NCBI GenBank assembly: GCA_017305715.1
Contig: JAFKKG010000021.1
Coordinates: 124,001-188,000 of the forward strand
Length of the DNA: 64,000 nt
Direction of reading: 5' to 3'
Origin: Hyphomicrobiales bacterium
GTDB lineage: Bacteria > Pseudomonadota > Alphaproteobacteria > Rhizobiales > Xanthobacteraceae
Positions 54,945 to 63,172 of this stretch are shown one piece after another. Numbering within the stretch: the stretch's first letter is position 1; every line of letters begins with the position of its first letter. The position numbers and the translations under genes are program-made. A model generated the notes under the pieces. It saw only the letters and a program-made list of their open reading frames with translations, had not been told where the DNA came from and ran no database searches.

Positions 54945-55100
54945 TCAGCCCCGCGCCATCGCCTGCAGGCCCTTGAAGGTCAGGCGCTTGGGGTCCTTGA
55001 CGCCGGCCAGATAGAGTCTGCGGATGAAGGCAACGACCGCGTCGCGGTCGCAATTCGTCAACGCCACCACGGCATCGACGGCAATTCGCTGGGCGTCCAT
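54945..55100 (-). CDS. Small hypothetical protein (51 aa)
   Basis: The frame runs from ATG 55100, with AGGAAGCCC just upstream as a ribosome site, to TGA at 54945-54947. The product starts MDAQRIAVDAVVALTNCDRD and continues with VVAFIRRLYLAGVKDPKRL. It looks helical and weakly amphipathic, with one Cys and no signal. Third-base GC is high, as in its neighbours. It could be a small regulator or adaptor. I do not recognise the family. Confidence 0.6.
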   Translation of the reverse strand: MDAQRIAVDAVVALTNCDRDAVVAFIRRLYLAGVKDPKRLTFKGLQAMARG

Positions 55101-55368
55101 GGGCTTCCTCGTGCTGTCAGTAGCCTCCGGCCCCTGCAGCGTAGGCGGCGCCGGTTAATCCGGCGTTAACCGTTCGGCAACCTTCGCCGATTCGCGTGGT
55201 CGCACGAATACGCGAAATTACGCATCGGACGATCGGGCACAGGGGCGCGCCTCCAGAGCCCCGTTCCGACGTAAACGGATGATTTGACACGCTTTCTTGA
55301 CGTGGACCGGTGGCCACCCCGCGGATCAAGTCCGGCGGGCATGCTTCGCTGGAGGACGCTCACTCCCG

Positions 55369-56826
55369 TCACGAATACTGCATCACCCCGTCGTCGATCT
55401 TGCCGTAGCGCAGCGTGACGAAGTCGAGCGCGTAGTTCTGGTAGAGCCGCCACGGCCGCTTGGAGCCTTGCTTGGGCATCTTGGCGATCGCGCGCTGCAC
55501 GTAGCCGGAGGAGAAATCCAGCGACGGCAGTTCCGAGATCGAGGGATCGAGGTTATGCGGCATGCATTGCCTGTAGCCGTGCCGGTCCATGTAGTTGATC
55601 AGGCGGCAGACATATTCGCAGGTGAGATCGCATTTCAGCGTCCACGACGCGTTGGTGTAGCCGAATGCGGAGGCCATGTTCGGCACGTCGGAATACATCA
55701 TGCCTTTGTAATTCAGCGTCCGCGCGAAATCGACCGGCCTGCCATCGACGCTGACGTCGAGGCCGCCGAGCACCTGCAGGTTCAGTCCCGTCGCGGTGAC
55801 GATGATATCCGCTTCGAGTTCGCTGCCGTCCTTCAGCTTGATGCCGCTCTTCGTGAAGGTGTCGATCTGGCTGGTGACGACGGAGGCGCGCTGGTCCCTG
55901 ATCGCCTTGAACAGGTCGCCGTCCGGCACCAGGCACAGCCGCTGCTCCCAGGGATTGTAGCGCGGCGTGAAATGCGTACCGATGTCGTAGTCCGGACCGA
56001 GCGCCATTTTGACGCCGCCCAGGATCAGCTGCTTGGCGCGATCCGGCTTGCGCCGGCAGAGCTGGAAGAAATACATGCCGAACAGCACGTTGCGCCAGCG
56101 GATCATGTGATAGGCGAGTTTTGCGGATAGATTGCGGCGCAGCTTGTTGGCGAGCGCATCCTCGGCCGGCCGCGCCACCACATAGGTCGGCGAACGCTGC
56201 AGCATGGTGACGTGAGCCGCCGTTTTCGCCATCTCCGGCACCAGAGTCACCGCGGTCGCGCCCGAGCCGATCACCACCACGCGCTTGCCCGCATAGTCGA
56301 TGTCTTCAGGCCATTTCTGCGGATGCACGATGCGGCCGGCGAAATCCGCCGTGCCGGCAAATTCCGGCGTGTAGCCTTCCTCATATTTGTAATAGCCCGA
56401 GCACATGAACAGGAAATTGCAGGTCAAGCGCACGGTCTCGGTGCCGCCCTCGCCGCTGCTGCGCTCGGCCTCCACGGTCCAGCGCGCCTCCTGCGACGAC
56501 CACGAGGCGCGCTTGACGCTGTGATGGAAGCGGATCTTCTTGTCGATGCCGTTCTCGGCGGCCGTCTGCCGCACGTAATTGAGAATGTTCGGCCCGTCGG
56601 CGATCGCCTTTGACTCGGTCCACGGCTTGAACGAATAGCCGAGCGTGAACATGTCGCTGTCGGAGCGGATGCCGGGATAGCGAAACAGGTCCCAGGTGCC
56701 GCCGATGCAGTCGCGCCCCTCGAGAATGGCGTAGCTCTTGCCCGGGCACTTCTGCTGCAGATGATACCCCGCGCCGATGCCGGACAGTCCGGCGCCGACG
56801 ATGAGGACGTCGAAATGTTCTGCCAT
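55369..56826 (-). CDS. Flavin-containing Baeyer-Villiger-type monooxygenase
   Basis: An NADPH- and FAD-dependent monooxygenase of 485 aa. ATG 56826 follows GAGGATC; an upstream extension to 56913 is unlikely. FAD motif VGAGLSGIG (10-18), NADP motif VIGSGATA (185-192) and, between them, FAGRIVHPQKWP (162-173), which fits the Baeyer-Villiger fingerprint FxGxxxHxxxWP. The DxxGGTW segment CIGGTWDLFRYPG is also typical. Such enzymes convert ketones to esters or oxidise sulfur and nitrogen. The substrate cannot be told. It is preceded by a terminator from ahcY. Confidence 0.93.
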   Translation of the reverse strand: MAEHFDVLIVGAGLSGIGAGYHLQQKCPGKSYAILEGRDCIGGTWDLFRYPGIRSDSDMFTLGYSFKPWTESKAIADGPNILNYVRQTAAENGIDKKIRFHHSVKRASWSSQEARWTVEAERSSGEGGTETVRLTCNFLFMCSGYYKYEEGYTPEFAGTADFAGRIVHPQKWPEDIDYAGKRVVVIGSGATAVTLVPEMAKTAAHVTMLQRSPTYVVARPAEDALANKLRRNLSAKLAYHMIRWRNVLFGMYFFQLCRRKPDRAKQLILGGVKMALGPDYDIGTHFTPRYNPWEQRLCLVPDGDLFKAIRDQRASVVTSQIDTFTKSGIKLKDGSELEADIIVTATGLNLQVLGGLDVSVDGRPVDFARTLNYKGMMYSDVPNMASAFGYTNASWTLKCDLTCEYVCRLINYMDRHGYRQCMPHNLDPSISELPSLDFSSGYVQRAIAKMPKQGSKRPWRLYQNYALDFVTLRYGKIDDGVMQYS

Positions 56827-56883
56827 GTTGATCCTCGGGGTCGCCGCGTTGACCGTCCAATTTGCCGTACCGACTCTAGAGAC

Positions 56884-56910
56884 GAAAATGCCCGGGACAA
56901 GCCCGGGCAT
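56884..56910 (-). terminator. Terminator-like hairpin after ahcY
   Basis: On the minus strand ATGCCCGGG, loop CTTGT, CCCGGGCAT, followed by TTTCG: a 9-bp stem with a short T-run. It lies about 100 nt after the ahcY stop and 62 nt before the monooxygenase start. Confidence 0.6.
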
Positions 56911-57009
56911 CACGAAATCAGCATGTGGTCATTCCGGGATGGTCCGAACGACCAGACCCGAAGTCTCGAGATTCCGGGTTCGGCGCTTCGAGGCCCCCCG
57001 GGACTATGC

Positions 57010-58386
57010 TCAGTACCGGTAGTGATCCGACTTGAACGGGCCTTCCGGCTTGACGCCGATGTAGTCGGCCTGGTCCTTGCGCAGCTCGGTCAGCTTGACG
57101 CCGATCTTGGCGAGATGCAGGCGGGCCACCTTCTCGTCCAGCGACTTCGGCAGCACATAGACTTCCTTCTTGTACTTGCCGTCCTTGTTGTTGGCGAACA
57201 GCTCGATCTGCGCCAGCGTCTGGTTCGTGAAGGAGGCCGACATCACGAACGAAGGATGACCCATCGCGTTGCCCAGGTTCACCAGGCGGCCTTCCGACAG
57301 CAAGATGATGCGGTGCTTGTCGGGGAATTCGATCTCGTCGACCTGCGGCTTGATGTTGGTCCATTTCAGGTTGCGCAGACCCGCGATCTGGATCTCGTTG
57401 TCGAAATGCCCGATGTTGCAGACGATGGCGCGATCCTTCATGGCGCGCATGTGCTCGATGGTGATGATGTCCTTGTTGCCGGTCGCGGTGACGAAAATGT
57501 CGGCGCGCGGAGCAGCATCTTCCATGGTGACGACTTCATAGCCTTCCATCGCCGCCTGCAGCGCGCAGATCGGATCGACTTCGGAGACCATGACCCGGCA
57601 GCCGGCCTGGCGCAGCGAGGCCGCCGAACCCTTGCCGACGTCGCCGAAGCCCGCGACCATCGCGACCTTGCCCGACATCATCACGTCGGTGCCGCGGCGG
57701 ATGCCGTCGACCAGTGATTCACGGCAGCCATAGAGGTTGTCGAACTTCGACTTGGTGACGCTGTCGTTGACGTTGATCGCCGGCCACAGCAGCGTGCCGG
57801 CCTTCTGCATCTTGGCGATCTCGGCGAAGTAGCCCTTCGGCTTTTCCTTGAGCTGCTTCTTCAGCAGCGCGAAGAAGACCTCCTCTTCTTCCGAAGCAGG
57901 CTTGTCCAGGAACGCGGTGTCGCCGTTCTCGGCGCGCAGACCGAGATGGACGTACATGGTGGCGTCGCCGCCGTCGTCGAGGATCATGTTCGGGTGACCG
58001 CCGCCGTGCCAGTCGAACAGCCTCGCGGTGTAATCCCAGTATTCGGTGAGGCTCTCGCCCTTGACGGCGAACACCGGAATGCCGGCGGCTGCGATCGCCG
58101 CCGCGGCGTGGTCCTGCGTCGAATAGATGTTGCAGGAGACCCAGCGGATATCGGCGCCGAGCGCCGCCAGCGTCTCGATCAGCACGCCGGTCTGGATCGT
58201 CATGTGCAGGGAGCCGGCGATACGCGCGCCCTTGAGCGGTTGTTTCGGGCCGTATTCCTCGCGGGTCGCCATCAGGCCGGGCATCTCGGTCTCGGCCAGC
58301 GAGAGCTCCTTGCGGCCGAAATCGGCGAGCGAGATATCCTTGACGATGTAGTCGGTAAAGGCAGGCTTCTTGGCGGCGGCGGTCAT
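57010..58386 (-). CDS. ahcY: S-adenosylhomocysteine hydrolase
   Basis: AhcY splits S-adenosylhomocysteine to adenosine and homocysteine, pulling all SAM-dependent methylations forward. The 458-aa protein starts at ATG 58386 after AAGGGATC. Marks are [14 protein letters not shown], the NAD-binding [19 protein letters not shown], catalytic Asp/Lys/His segments ([23 protein letters not shown]) and the conserved C-terminal KSDHYRY. It is downstream of metK with a 76-nt gap holding a 13-bp hairpin, so the two are likely co-transcribed. Confidence 0.98.
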   Translation of the reverse strand: MTAAAKKPAFTDYIVKDISLADFGRKELSLAETEMPGLMATREEYGPKQPLKGARIAGSLHMTIQTGVLIETLAALGADIRWVSCNIYSTQDHAAAAIAAAGIPVFAVKGESLTEYWDYTARLFDWHGGGHPNMILDDGGDATMYVHLGLRAENGDTAFLDKPASEEEEVFFALLKKQLKEKPKGYFAEIAKMQKAGTLLWPAINVNDSVTKSKFDNLYGCRESLVDGIRRGTDVMMSGKVAMVAGFGDVGKGSAASLRQAGCRVMVSEVDPICALQAAMEGYEVVTMEDAAPRADIFVTATGNKDIITIEHMRAMKDRAIVCNIGHFDNEIQIAGLRNLKWTNIKPQVDEIEFPDKHRIILLSEGRLVNLGNAMGHPSFVMSASFTNQTLAQIELFANNKDGKYKKEVYVLPKSLDEKVARLHLAKIGVKLTELRKDQADYIGVKPEGPFKSDHYRY

Positions 58387-58408
58387 GTGTTGATCCCTTG
58401 AAAAGGCA

Positions 58409-58440
58409 TATTCCGAAAAGCTTTGGGGCTTTCCGGAATA
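58409..58440. repeat. 13-bp hairpin between metK and ahcY
   Basis: On the minus strand TATTCCGGAAAGC, loop CCCAAA, GCTTTTCGGAATA, pairing over 13 bp with one G-U. It ends 22 nt before the ahcY start. It is not followed by a strong T-run. It may modulate ahcY translation, act as an RNase stop, or partly terminate metK transcripts. It does not match the SAH-riboswitch consensus I know. Confidence 0.7.
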
Positions 58441-58462
58441 CGCAAGACAGTTACGGAGAAAG

Positions 58463-59725
58463 TCAGACCGCGCCCTTCAGCGCGGAGACCAGATCGGTTT
58501 TTTCCCAGGAGAAGCCGCCGTCCTTTTCCGGCGCGCGGCCGAAATGGCCGTAGGACGCGGTGCGGCGATAGATCGGCCGGTTCAGCTTCAGCGTGCGGCG
58601 AATGTTGGTCGGCGTCAGCCGGAACAGTTGCGGCAGCACCTTCTCGAGCTTCTTCTCATCGACCTTGCCGGTGCCGTGGGTATCGACCAGCAGCGACATC
58701 GGATCGGCGACGCCGATCGCATAGGCGACCTGGATGGTGCAGCGATCGGCAAAGCCGGCCGCGACCACGTTCTTGGCGAGGTAGCGCGCGGCATAGGCCG
58801 CCGAGCGGTCGACCTTGGTCGGGTCCTTGCCGGAGAATGCGCCGCCGCCATGCGGCGCGTAGCCGCCATAGGTGTCGACGATGATCTTGCGCCCCGTCAG
58901 GCCGCAATCGCCGTCGGGGCCGCCGACCACGAAATTGCCCGTCGGGTTGACCAGGAAGTCGGAGGATTTCTGCGGCATCCAGCCCTTTGGCAGCGCGGAC
59001 TCGACCTCATGGGCGATCATGTCCTTGATCAGGCCGGGCGAATATTTCTTGCCGTTGCGGCTCTTCTCGTTGTGCTGGGTGGAGACGACCACCTTGGTGC
59101 AGCCGACCGGCTTGCCGTCGACATATTTCACCGTGATCTGGCTCTTGGCATCGGGCTGCAGATCGAACAGCTGGCCGCTGCGGCGCTTTTCCGACAGCAC
59201 TTTCAGAACGCGGTGCGCGAAGAAGATCGGCGCGGGCATGAAGCTGCCCTTTTCGTAGATCTCGCTCTCGTTGCAGGCGTAGCCGAACATCATGCCCTGG
59301 TCGCCGGCGCCTTCTTCTTCGCCGCTCTTCTTTTTCTTGGCATCGACGCCCATCGCGATGTCGGGCGACTGGCCGTGCAGCAGCACTTCGATGTCGGCGC
59401 CGTGATAGGAGAAGCCGTTCTGGTCGTAGCCGATGTCCTTGACCACGCCGCGCGCGATTTCGGAGATCAATTCGCGATCGACCACCGAGACGCCGTGAAT
59501 ATCGCGGAACAGCTGGCCGCGGCCCTCGCCGGCAATCACGATCTTGTTGGTCGTGCACAGCGTCTCGCAGCCGAGGCGGGTGTTGACCGCGCTATCGTCG
59601 GCAATGCCGAGCTTGACGTCCTTCTCGAGGAAGGCATCGAGGATCGCATCCGAGATCTGATCCGAAACCTTGTCCGGATGGCCCTCGGAAACCGACTCGC
59701 TGGTGAACAAATAGGACGCGCGCAT
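58463..59725 (-). CDS. metK: S-adenosylmethionine synthetase
   Basis: MetK makes S-adenosylmethionine from methionine and ATP. ATG 59725 follows AAGGGG; a TTG two codons upstream is less likely. The 420-aa product has [34 protein letters not shown] (signature 1), [19 protein letters not shown] (signature 2) and the C-terminal [13 protein letters not shown]. It is about 35 residues longer than E. coli MetK, partly from a Lys/Glu-rich insert ([12 protein letters not shown]). It lies between the HTH-methyltransferase gene and ahcY, all on the same strand. Confidence 0.97.
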   Translation of the reverse strand: MRASYLFTSESVSEGHPDKVSDQISDAILDAFLEKDVKLGIADDSAVNTRLGCETLCTTNKIVIAGEGRGQLFRDIHGVSVVDRELISEIARGVVKDIGYDQNGFSYHGADIEVLLHGQSPDIAMGVDAKKKKSGEEEGAGDQGMMFGYACNESEIYEKGSFMPAPIFFAHRVLKVLSEKRRSGQLFDLQPDAKSQITVKYVDGKPVGCTKVVVSTQHNEKSRNGKKYSPGLIKDMIAHEVESALPKGWMPQKSSDFLVNPTGNFVVGGPDGDCGLTGRKIIVDTYGGYAPHGGGAFSGKDPTKVDRSAAYAARYLAKNVVAAGFADRCTIQVAYAIGVADPMSLLVDTHGTGKVDEKKLEKVLPQLFRLTPTNIRRTLKLNRPIYRRTASYGHFGRAPEKDGGFSWEKTDLVSALKGAV

Positions 59726-59784
59726 CAACAACCCCTTGTTTCCGCCGAATCCCGGCGGCTATGTGTGTCATCTATCCCGGAATG

Positions 59785-61140
59785 TCAGTCGCGACGGCGC
59801 GAAATGACGTAGGATTCGTCGTAAAACCAAAGCCCATTATGCTTGCGCAGAACCTCTCTGGTGGCATCGAGGGTACGGCCGCTTTCAGTCATTTCCGTCA
59901 ACCGGTCGTCTTCGATCTGGGCGACATACACCGCCGCATTCCACGCTGCAAAAGCCGTCGAGGTTCCGATCGAGCCGGTGACCTCGTTGGGCAGCGCTTC
60001 CATATCATAACGGAAGATGGAACGGTTATCGGCGTACGCATTAAAGTTAAGGTCGCGCCCGGCCGATCCCAGCTCGTATTTCACGGTGCGCAATAGCTCA
60101 TGGCGGCTTACCGCGAAAGGATTTTCTCCGGGCCAGACCGCCTGGATGATTTCAAGGCCCGGATCCTGCCCGTGGGAGTGAATTCCAATCAGGCGGCCGC
60201 CGGCCCGCAACGCCCGCGCCAGCGGCGCGATGATGCGCTTGGCGCGGAAATTCACAGAGGATTTCGCCCGGTATGGCTGGGATGCGATGACGAGGTCGAA
60301 ATTGGCCTCGGTCCGGCCGGCCCGGGGGATGATCGAATCGAGCAGGAAGCGGTGGTCCTCGCGGTAAACCACCAGCGCCACCGGCCGCTCATAGGTCGGC
60401 ATGCCCGATTTGGGACTGATATTGGCCCGCCAATTCTGCTCCAGAAATGGGCCGAGTGCGGCGATCTGGGTCTCGAACTCGCCCGATGATGCGCCTTGCA
60501 GGGCGACCTCATGCCAGATCATCCCGGCGGCGGCCGCGGGGGACGCCGGCGTCAGCCAGGGCGCCTCGGCGTAATACATGTTGGTGAGGACGAAGACGGT
60601 CGCCGGGTGCTCGAACAGCCGGTCCGGTACCTTGTCGAGCGTCAGCCGCACGTCCTCCAGGCTGAGCTCCTTGCCCGCGATATAGAACGGCATATGGGGG
60701 AAGCGGCCGTGCATCGCGCGCATCACCCGCGCCAGCACCGTGCCGTCGCCGACACCGGCATCGAACACCCTGAGTGCCGGCGGCCGCGGATGCAGGCTCG
60801 ACAGCTCCAGCGCCACGCGATCGGCAATGATCCGCTTTTCGCTGCAGGTATGGACGAACAGCAAATATTTCTGCCGGTTCTCGAAGAAGCGGAAATTGCC
60901 CCTGGGATCGCGCTTTTCGGGCGGCACCTCGATCCCGCGCGGCGGCGGCAGCCCGCCCGGCGTGGAGGTTGCGATATAGGCCTGGATACGGTCCAGCGTG
61001 TCGATGGTGATGCGCTTGCCCTCGCGCAGGCGGTGCACCAGCTTGCCGTCATTGACCGCACGGCGCCCAAACGTCGTCTCCGCCATATCGGCCAGGCGGC
61101 AGAACTCCGATATCTGGCTGAGAATCTGGTCGTTTTTCAT
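59785..61140 (-). CDS. Uncharacterised HTH plus methyltransferase-like protein
   Basis: A 451-aa protein. Residues about 1-60 look like a small helix-turn-helix or helical domain (ISEFCRLADMAETTFGRRAV, DGKLVHRLREGKRITIDTLD). After a linker come a class I SAM-methyltransferase-type motif, LRVFDAGVGDGTVLARVM (123-140), and later strands DLVIASQPYRAK and LARALRAGGRLIGIHSHG. The expected acceptor-site residues are not recognisable, so the activity is open. Its gene is 59 nt upstream of metK and co-directional with metK-ahcY, which points to SAM sensing or SAM-dependent methylation. I do not know a named family. Confidence 0.8.
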   Translation of the reverse strand: MKNDQILSQISEFCRLADMAETTFGRRAVNDGKLVHRLREGKRITIDTLDRIQAYIATSTPGGLPPPRGIEVPPEKRDPRGNFRFFENRQKYLLFVHTCSEKRIIADRVALELSSLHPRPPALRVFDAGVGDGTVLARVMRAMHGRFPHMPFYIAGKELSLEDVRLTLDKVPDRLFEHPATVFVLTNMYYAEAPWLTPASPAAAAGMIWHEVALQGASSGEFETQIAALGPFLEQNWRANISPKSGMPTYERPVALVVYREDHRFLLDSIIPRAGRTEANFDLVIASQPYRAKSSVNFRAKRIIAPLARALRAGGRLIGIHSHGQDPGLEIIQAVWPGENPFAVSRHELLRTVKYELGSAGRDLNFNAYADNRSIFRYDMEALPNEVTGSIGTSTAFAAWNAAVYVAQIEDDRLTEMTESGRTLDATREVLRKHNGLWFYDESYVISRRRD

Positions 61141-61298
61141 CGGATAGGGTTTGGGACGCAGAGGTGGGCAGATGCAAGTGACCGGAACGTCCTACCACCA
61201 TCTGCCCACTTCCAGCAAGGGGGTGCGGCACTTGAACCGCCCGGCCGGATCCCGCCACCAAGCCAATGACGCAACGCCCTGATATTGAGGACAAATTG

Positions 61299-63017
61299 AT
61301 GCGCCGTTCGATCCTGCTGCTGACCGCGCTCGCCGCCGCGCTGTGGTCGGCGCCCTCGCTTGCCCAGTCCCGCAGCCAGCTCGGCCCGCTCTGCACCACC
61401 GACACCACGCCGGCCGACCAGCAGATCGACGCCTGCAACAAGATCATCGCGCTGAAAGTGTTTACCGGCGAGAAGCTTGCGACCATCTATTTCTGGCGCG
61501 CGGTCGGCTGGAACAAGAAAGGCAATTACGGCCAGGTGATCGCCGATGCCGGCGAGGCGATCAAACTCAAGCCGGACGTCGCGATCTACAATCTGCGCGG
61601 CTCGGCCTATTACGACAAGGGCGAGTACGACATCGCGATCGCGGACTTCAACGACGCATTGCGGATCGGACCACCCAGCGGCATCGTGTTTCACAACCGC
61701 GGCAACGCCTGGCGCGGCAAGGGCGAGTACGCCAAGGCGATCGCCGACTACGACGCGTCGATCAAGGCTGGCCCGAAATCCGCGTTTTCCTACCAGAACC
61801 GCGGCATCTCGAAACAGGCGCTCGGCGACCTCGATGGCGCGATGGCCGACATCAACGAGGCGGTTCGGATCGATCCCAGCCTGCCCCAGCCGCTGGTCAA
61901 CCGCGCCGTGATCTGGCGCACCAAGGGCGACATCGATCGCGCCATATCGGACACGACGGAGGCGATCCGCCTCGCCAGGGCGAAAGCGCCGGTCAACATC
62001 ATGACGCCGCCCGGCAGCGTCCTGATCTCGGCCTACAGCCAGCGCGGCTTTGCGCACGAGGCCAAAGGCGACTTCATCAATGCGAAGCAGGACTACGCCG
62101 CCGCGCTCGAAGGCAAGGCGTCGGACGCCGGCAGCAAATCCAACCAGGCCGCCGCCAGGGTTCGTCTGTCGCTGCTGACGGAGCCCACCCCACCGGCACC
62201 GAGAAACACGGCATCGGACACGCCATCGACAACGCCATCGGCGGCGGAAGGCTCAGCGAGCCCCGCTCCCGCCCCGGTGCAGGGCCAGTCGGCCACGCGG
62301 CGCGTCGCGCTCGTGATCGGCAACAGCGCCTACCAGCATGTCACGGCGCTGCCCAACCCGGTCAACGACGCCCGTGCGATCGCCAAAAGCCTGCGCGACA
62401 TCGGCTTCGTCGTGGACGAAGGCATCGATCTCGATCGCGTGCAGATGCGGTCGACGATCCGCGATTTCCTGCGCGATGCCGCGCGGGCGCAGGTGGCGGT
62501 GGTCTACTACGCCGGTCATGGCGTGGCGGTCGAGGGCCGCAATTATCTCGTGCCCGTCGACGTCGCCCTTCATGCCGGCAGCCGCATGACGGACGCGATG
62601 GTGGAAATGGATACGATCATGGCCGGGCTCGACGATCAGGTCCGCACCAACATCCTGATCATGGATGCCTGCCGGAATAATCCGATGGCGGCGACACAGG
62701 TCGCGTCCGCGGACGCCCATCGCAGCATCCAGGCAACCTCGGGCCTCGCCGCGCCGGCCAGCCTCGGCGCCGGTGCAACGCTCGGCGCGGGAACGCTGAT
62801 TGCGTATGCGACCGCTCCCGGCCAGGTGGCGCTCGACGGCCAGGGCGTCAACAGCCCGTTCTCGGCCGCGCTGTCGCGCCACATCGGCACGCCCGGATTG
62901 GAAGTCCAGCAGATGCTGACGCGCGTGCGTGCCGAAGTCGTCGCCGCCACCAAATCGAGGCAGGTGCCTTGGTCGAACTCGTCGCTGCTCGGCGAGGTCT
63001 ATCTGGCGGAGAAATGA
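61299..63017 (+). CDS. Secreted TPR-caspase fusion protein
   Basis: A 572-aa protein from ATG 61299 with GAGGA at 61286-61290 and a signal peptide ending SLAQS. Residues about 60-290 are TPR units (NLRGSAYYDKGEYDIAIADF, NRGNAWRGKGEYAKAIADYD, NRGISKQALGDLDGAMADIN). A Pro/Ala/Ser linker (about 295-332) leads to a C-terminal caspase-fold domain (335-572): RRVALVIGNSAY, catalytic His407 in YYAGHGV and Cys458 in MDACRNNP, both intact. It shares the caspase domain with the gene at 30683-32740 but has a different partner domain. The N-terminal 30 residues after cleavage hold two Cys. Its target and role are unknown. Confidence 0.92.
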   Translation: MRRSILLLTALAAALWSAPSLAQSRSQLGPLCTTDTTPADQQIDACNKIIALKVFTGEKLATIYFWRAVGWNKKGNYGQVIADAGEAIKLKPDVAIYNLRGSAYYDKGEYDIAIADFNDALRIGPPSGIVFHNRGNAWRGKGEYAKAIADYDASIKAGPKSAFSYQNRGISKQALGDLDGAMADINEAVRIDPSLPQPLVNRAVIWRTKGDIDRAISDTTEAIRLARAKAPVNIMTPPGSVLISAYSQRGFAHEAKGDFINAKQDYAAALEGKASDAGSKSNQAAARVRLSLLTEPTPPAPRNTASDTPSTTPSAAEGSASPAPAPVQGQSATRRVALVIGNSAYQHVTALPNPVNDARAIAKSLRDIGFVVDEGIDLDRVQMRSTIRDFLRDAARAQVAVVYYAGHGVAVEGRNYLVPVDVALHAGSRMTDAMVEMDTIMAGLDDQVRTNILIMDACRNNPMAATQVASADAHRSIQATSGLAAPASLGAGATLGAGTLIAYATAPGQVALDGQGVNSPFSAALSRHIGTPGLEVQQMLTRVRAEVVAATKSRQVPWSNSSLLGEVYLAEK

Positions 63018-63164
63018 TCACGCCGCACGCGACAGATAGGCCGTCGCGCTCTCCGCGATCCGCTGCGCCCCGCCAATCTCGCGCAACTGGCCGGTCGGCA
63101 CCGTGACCTGCCCGCGGCAATACAATCCGGGCATCGCGCTGGCCTGCCTTGTCACAAGCGGCAT
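63018..63164 (-). CDS. Possible small ORF or gene remnant (48 aa)
   Basis: A short frame from ATG 63164 to TGA at 63018-63020, beginning 9 nt after the MFS stop. GGAAGGAG (about 63178-63185) is upstream but rather far. The product, starting MPLVTRQASAMPGLYCRGQV, reads like a real protein end (VPTGQLREIGGAQRIAESAT) and could be the remnant of a larger gene. The family was not recognised. Low confidence. Confidence 0.3.
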   Translation of the reverse strand: MPLVTRQASAMPGLYCRGQVTVPTGQLREIGGAQRIAESATAYLSRAA

Positions 63165-63172
63165 GCCGCCGC

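Noticed and set aside
58387-58462. SAH riboswitch upstream of ahcY
   Set aside because: The gap is a single long hairpin and lacks the conserved core sequences I know for that class.
59726-59784. SAM/SAH-type riboswitch upstream of metK
   Set aside because: A small hairpin CCGCCG-GGATT-CGGCGG is present before the ribosome site, but its loop does not pair with the downstream region as the known pseudoknot requires.
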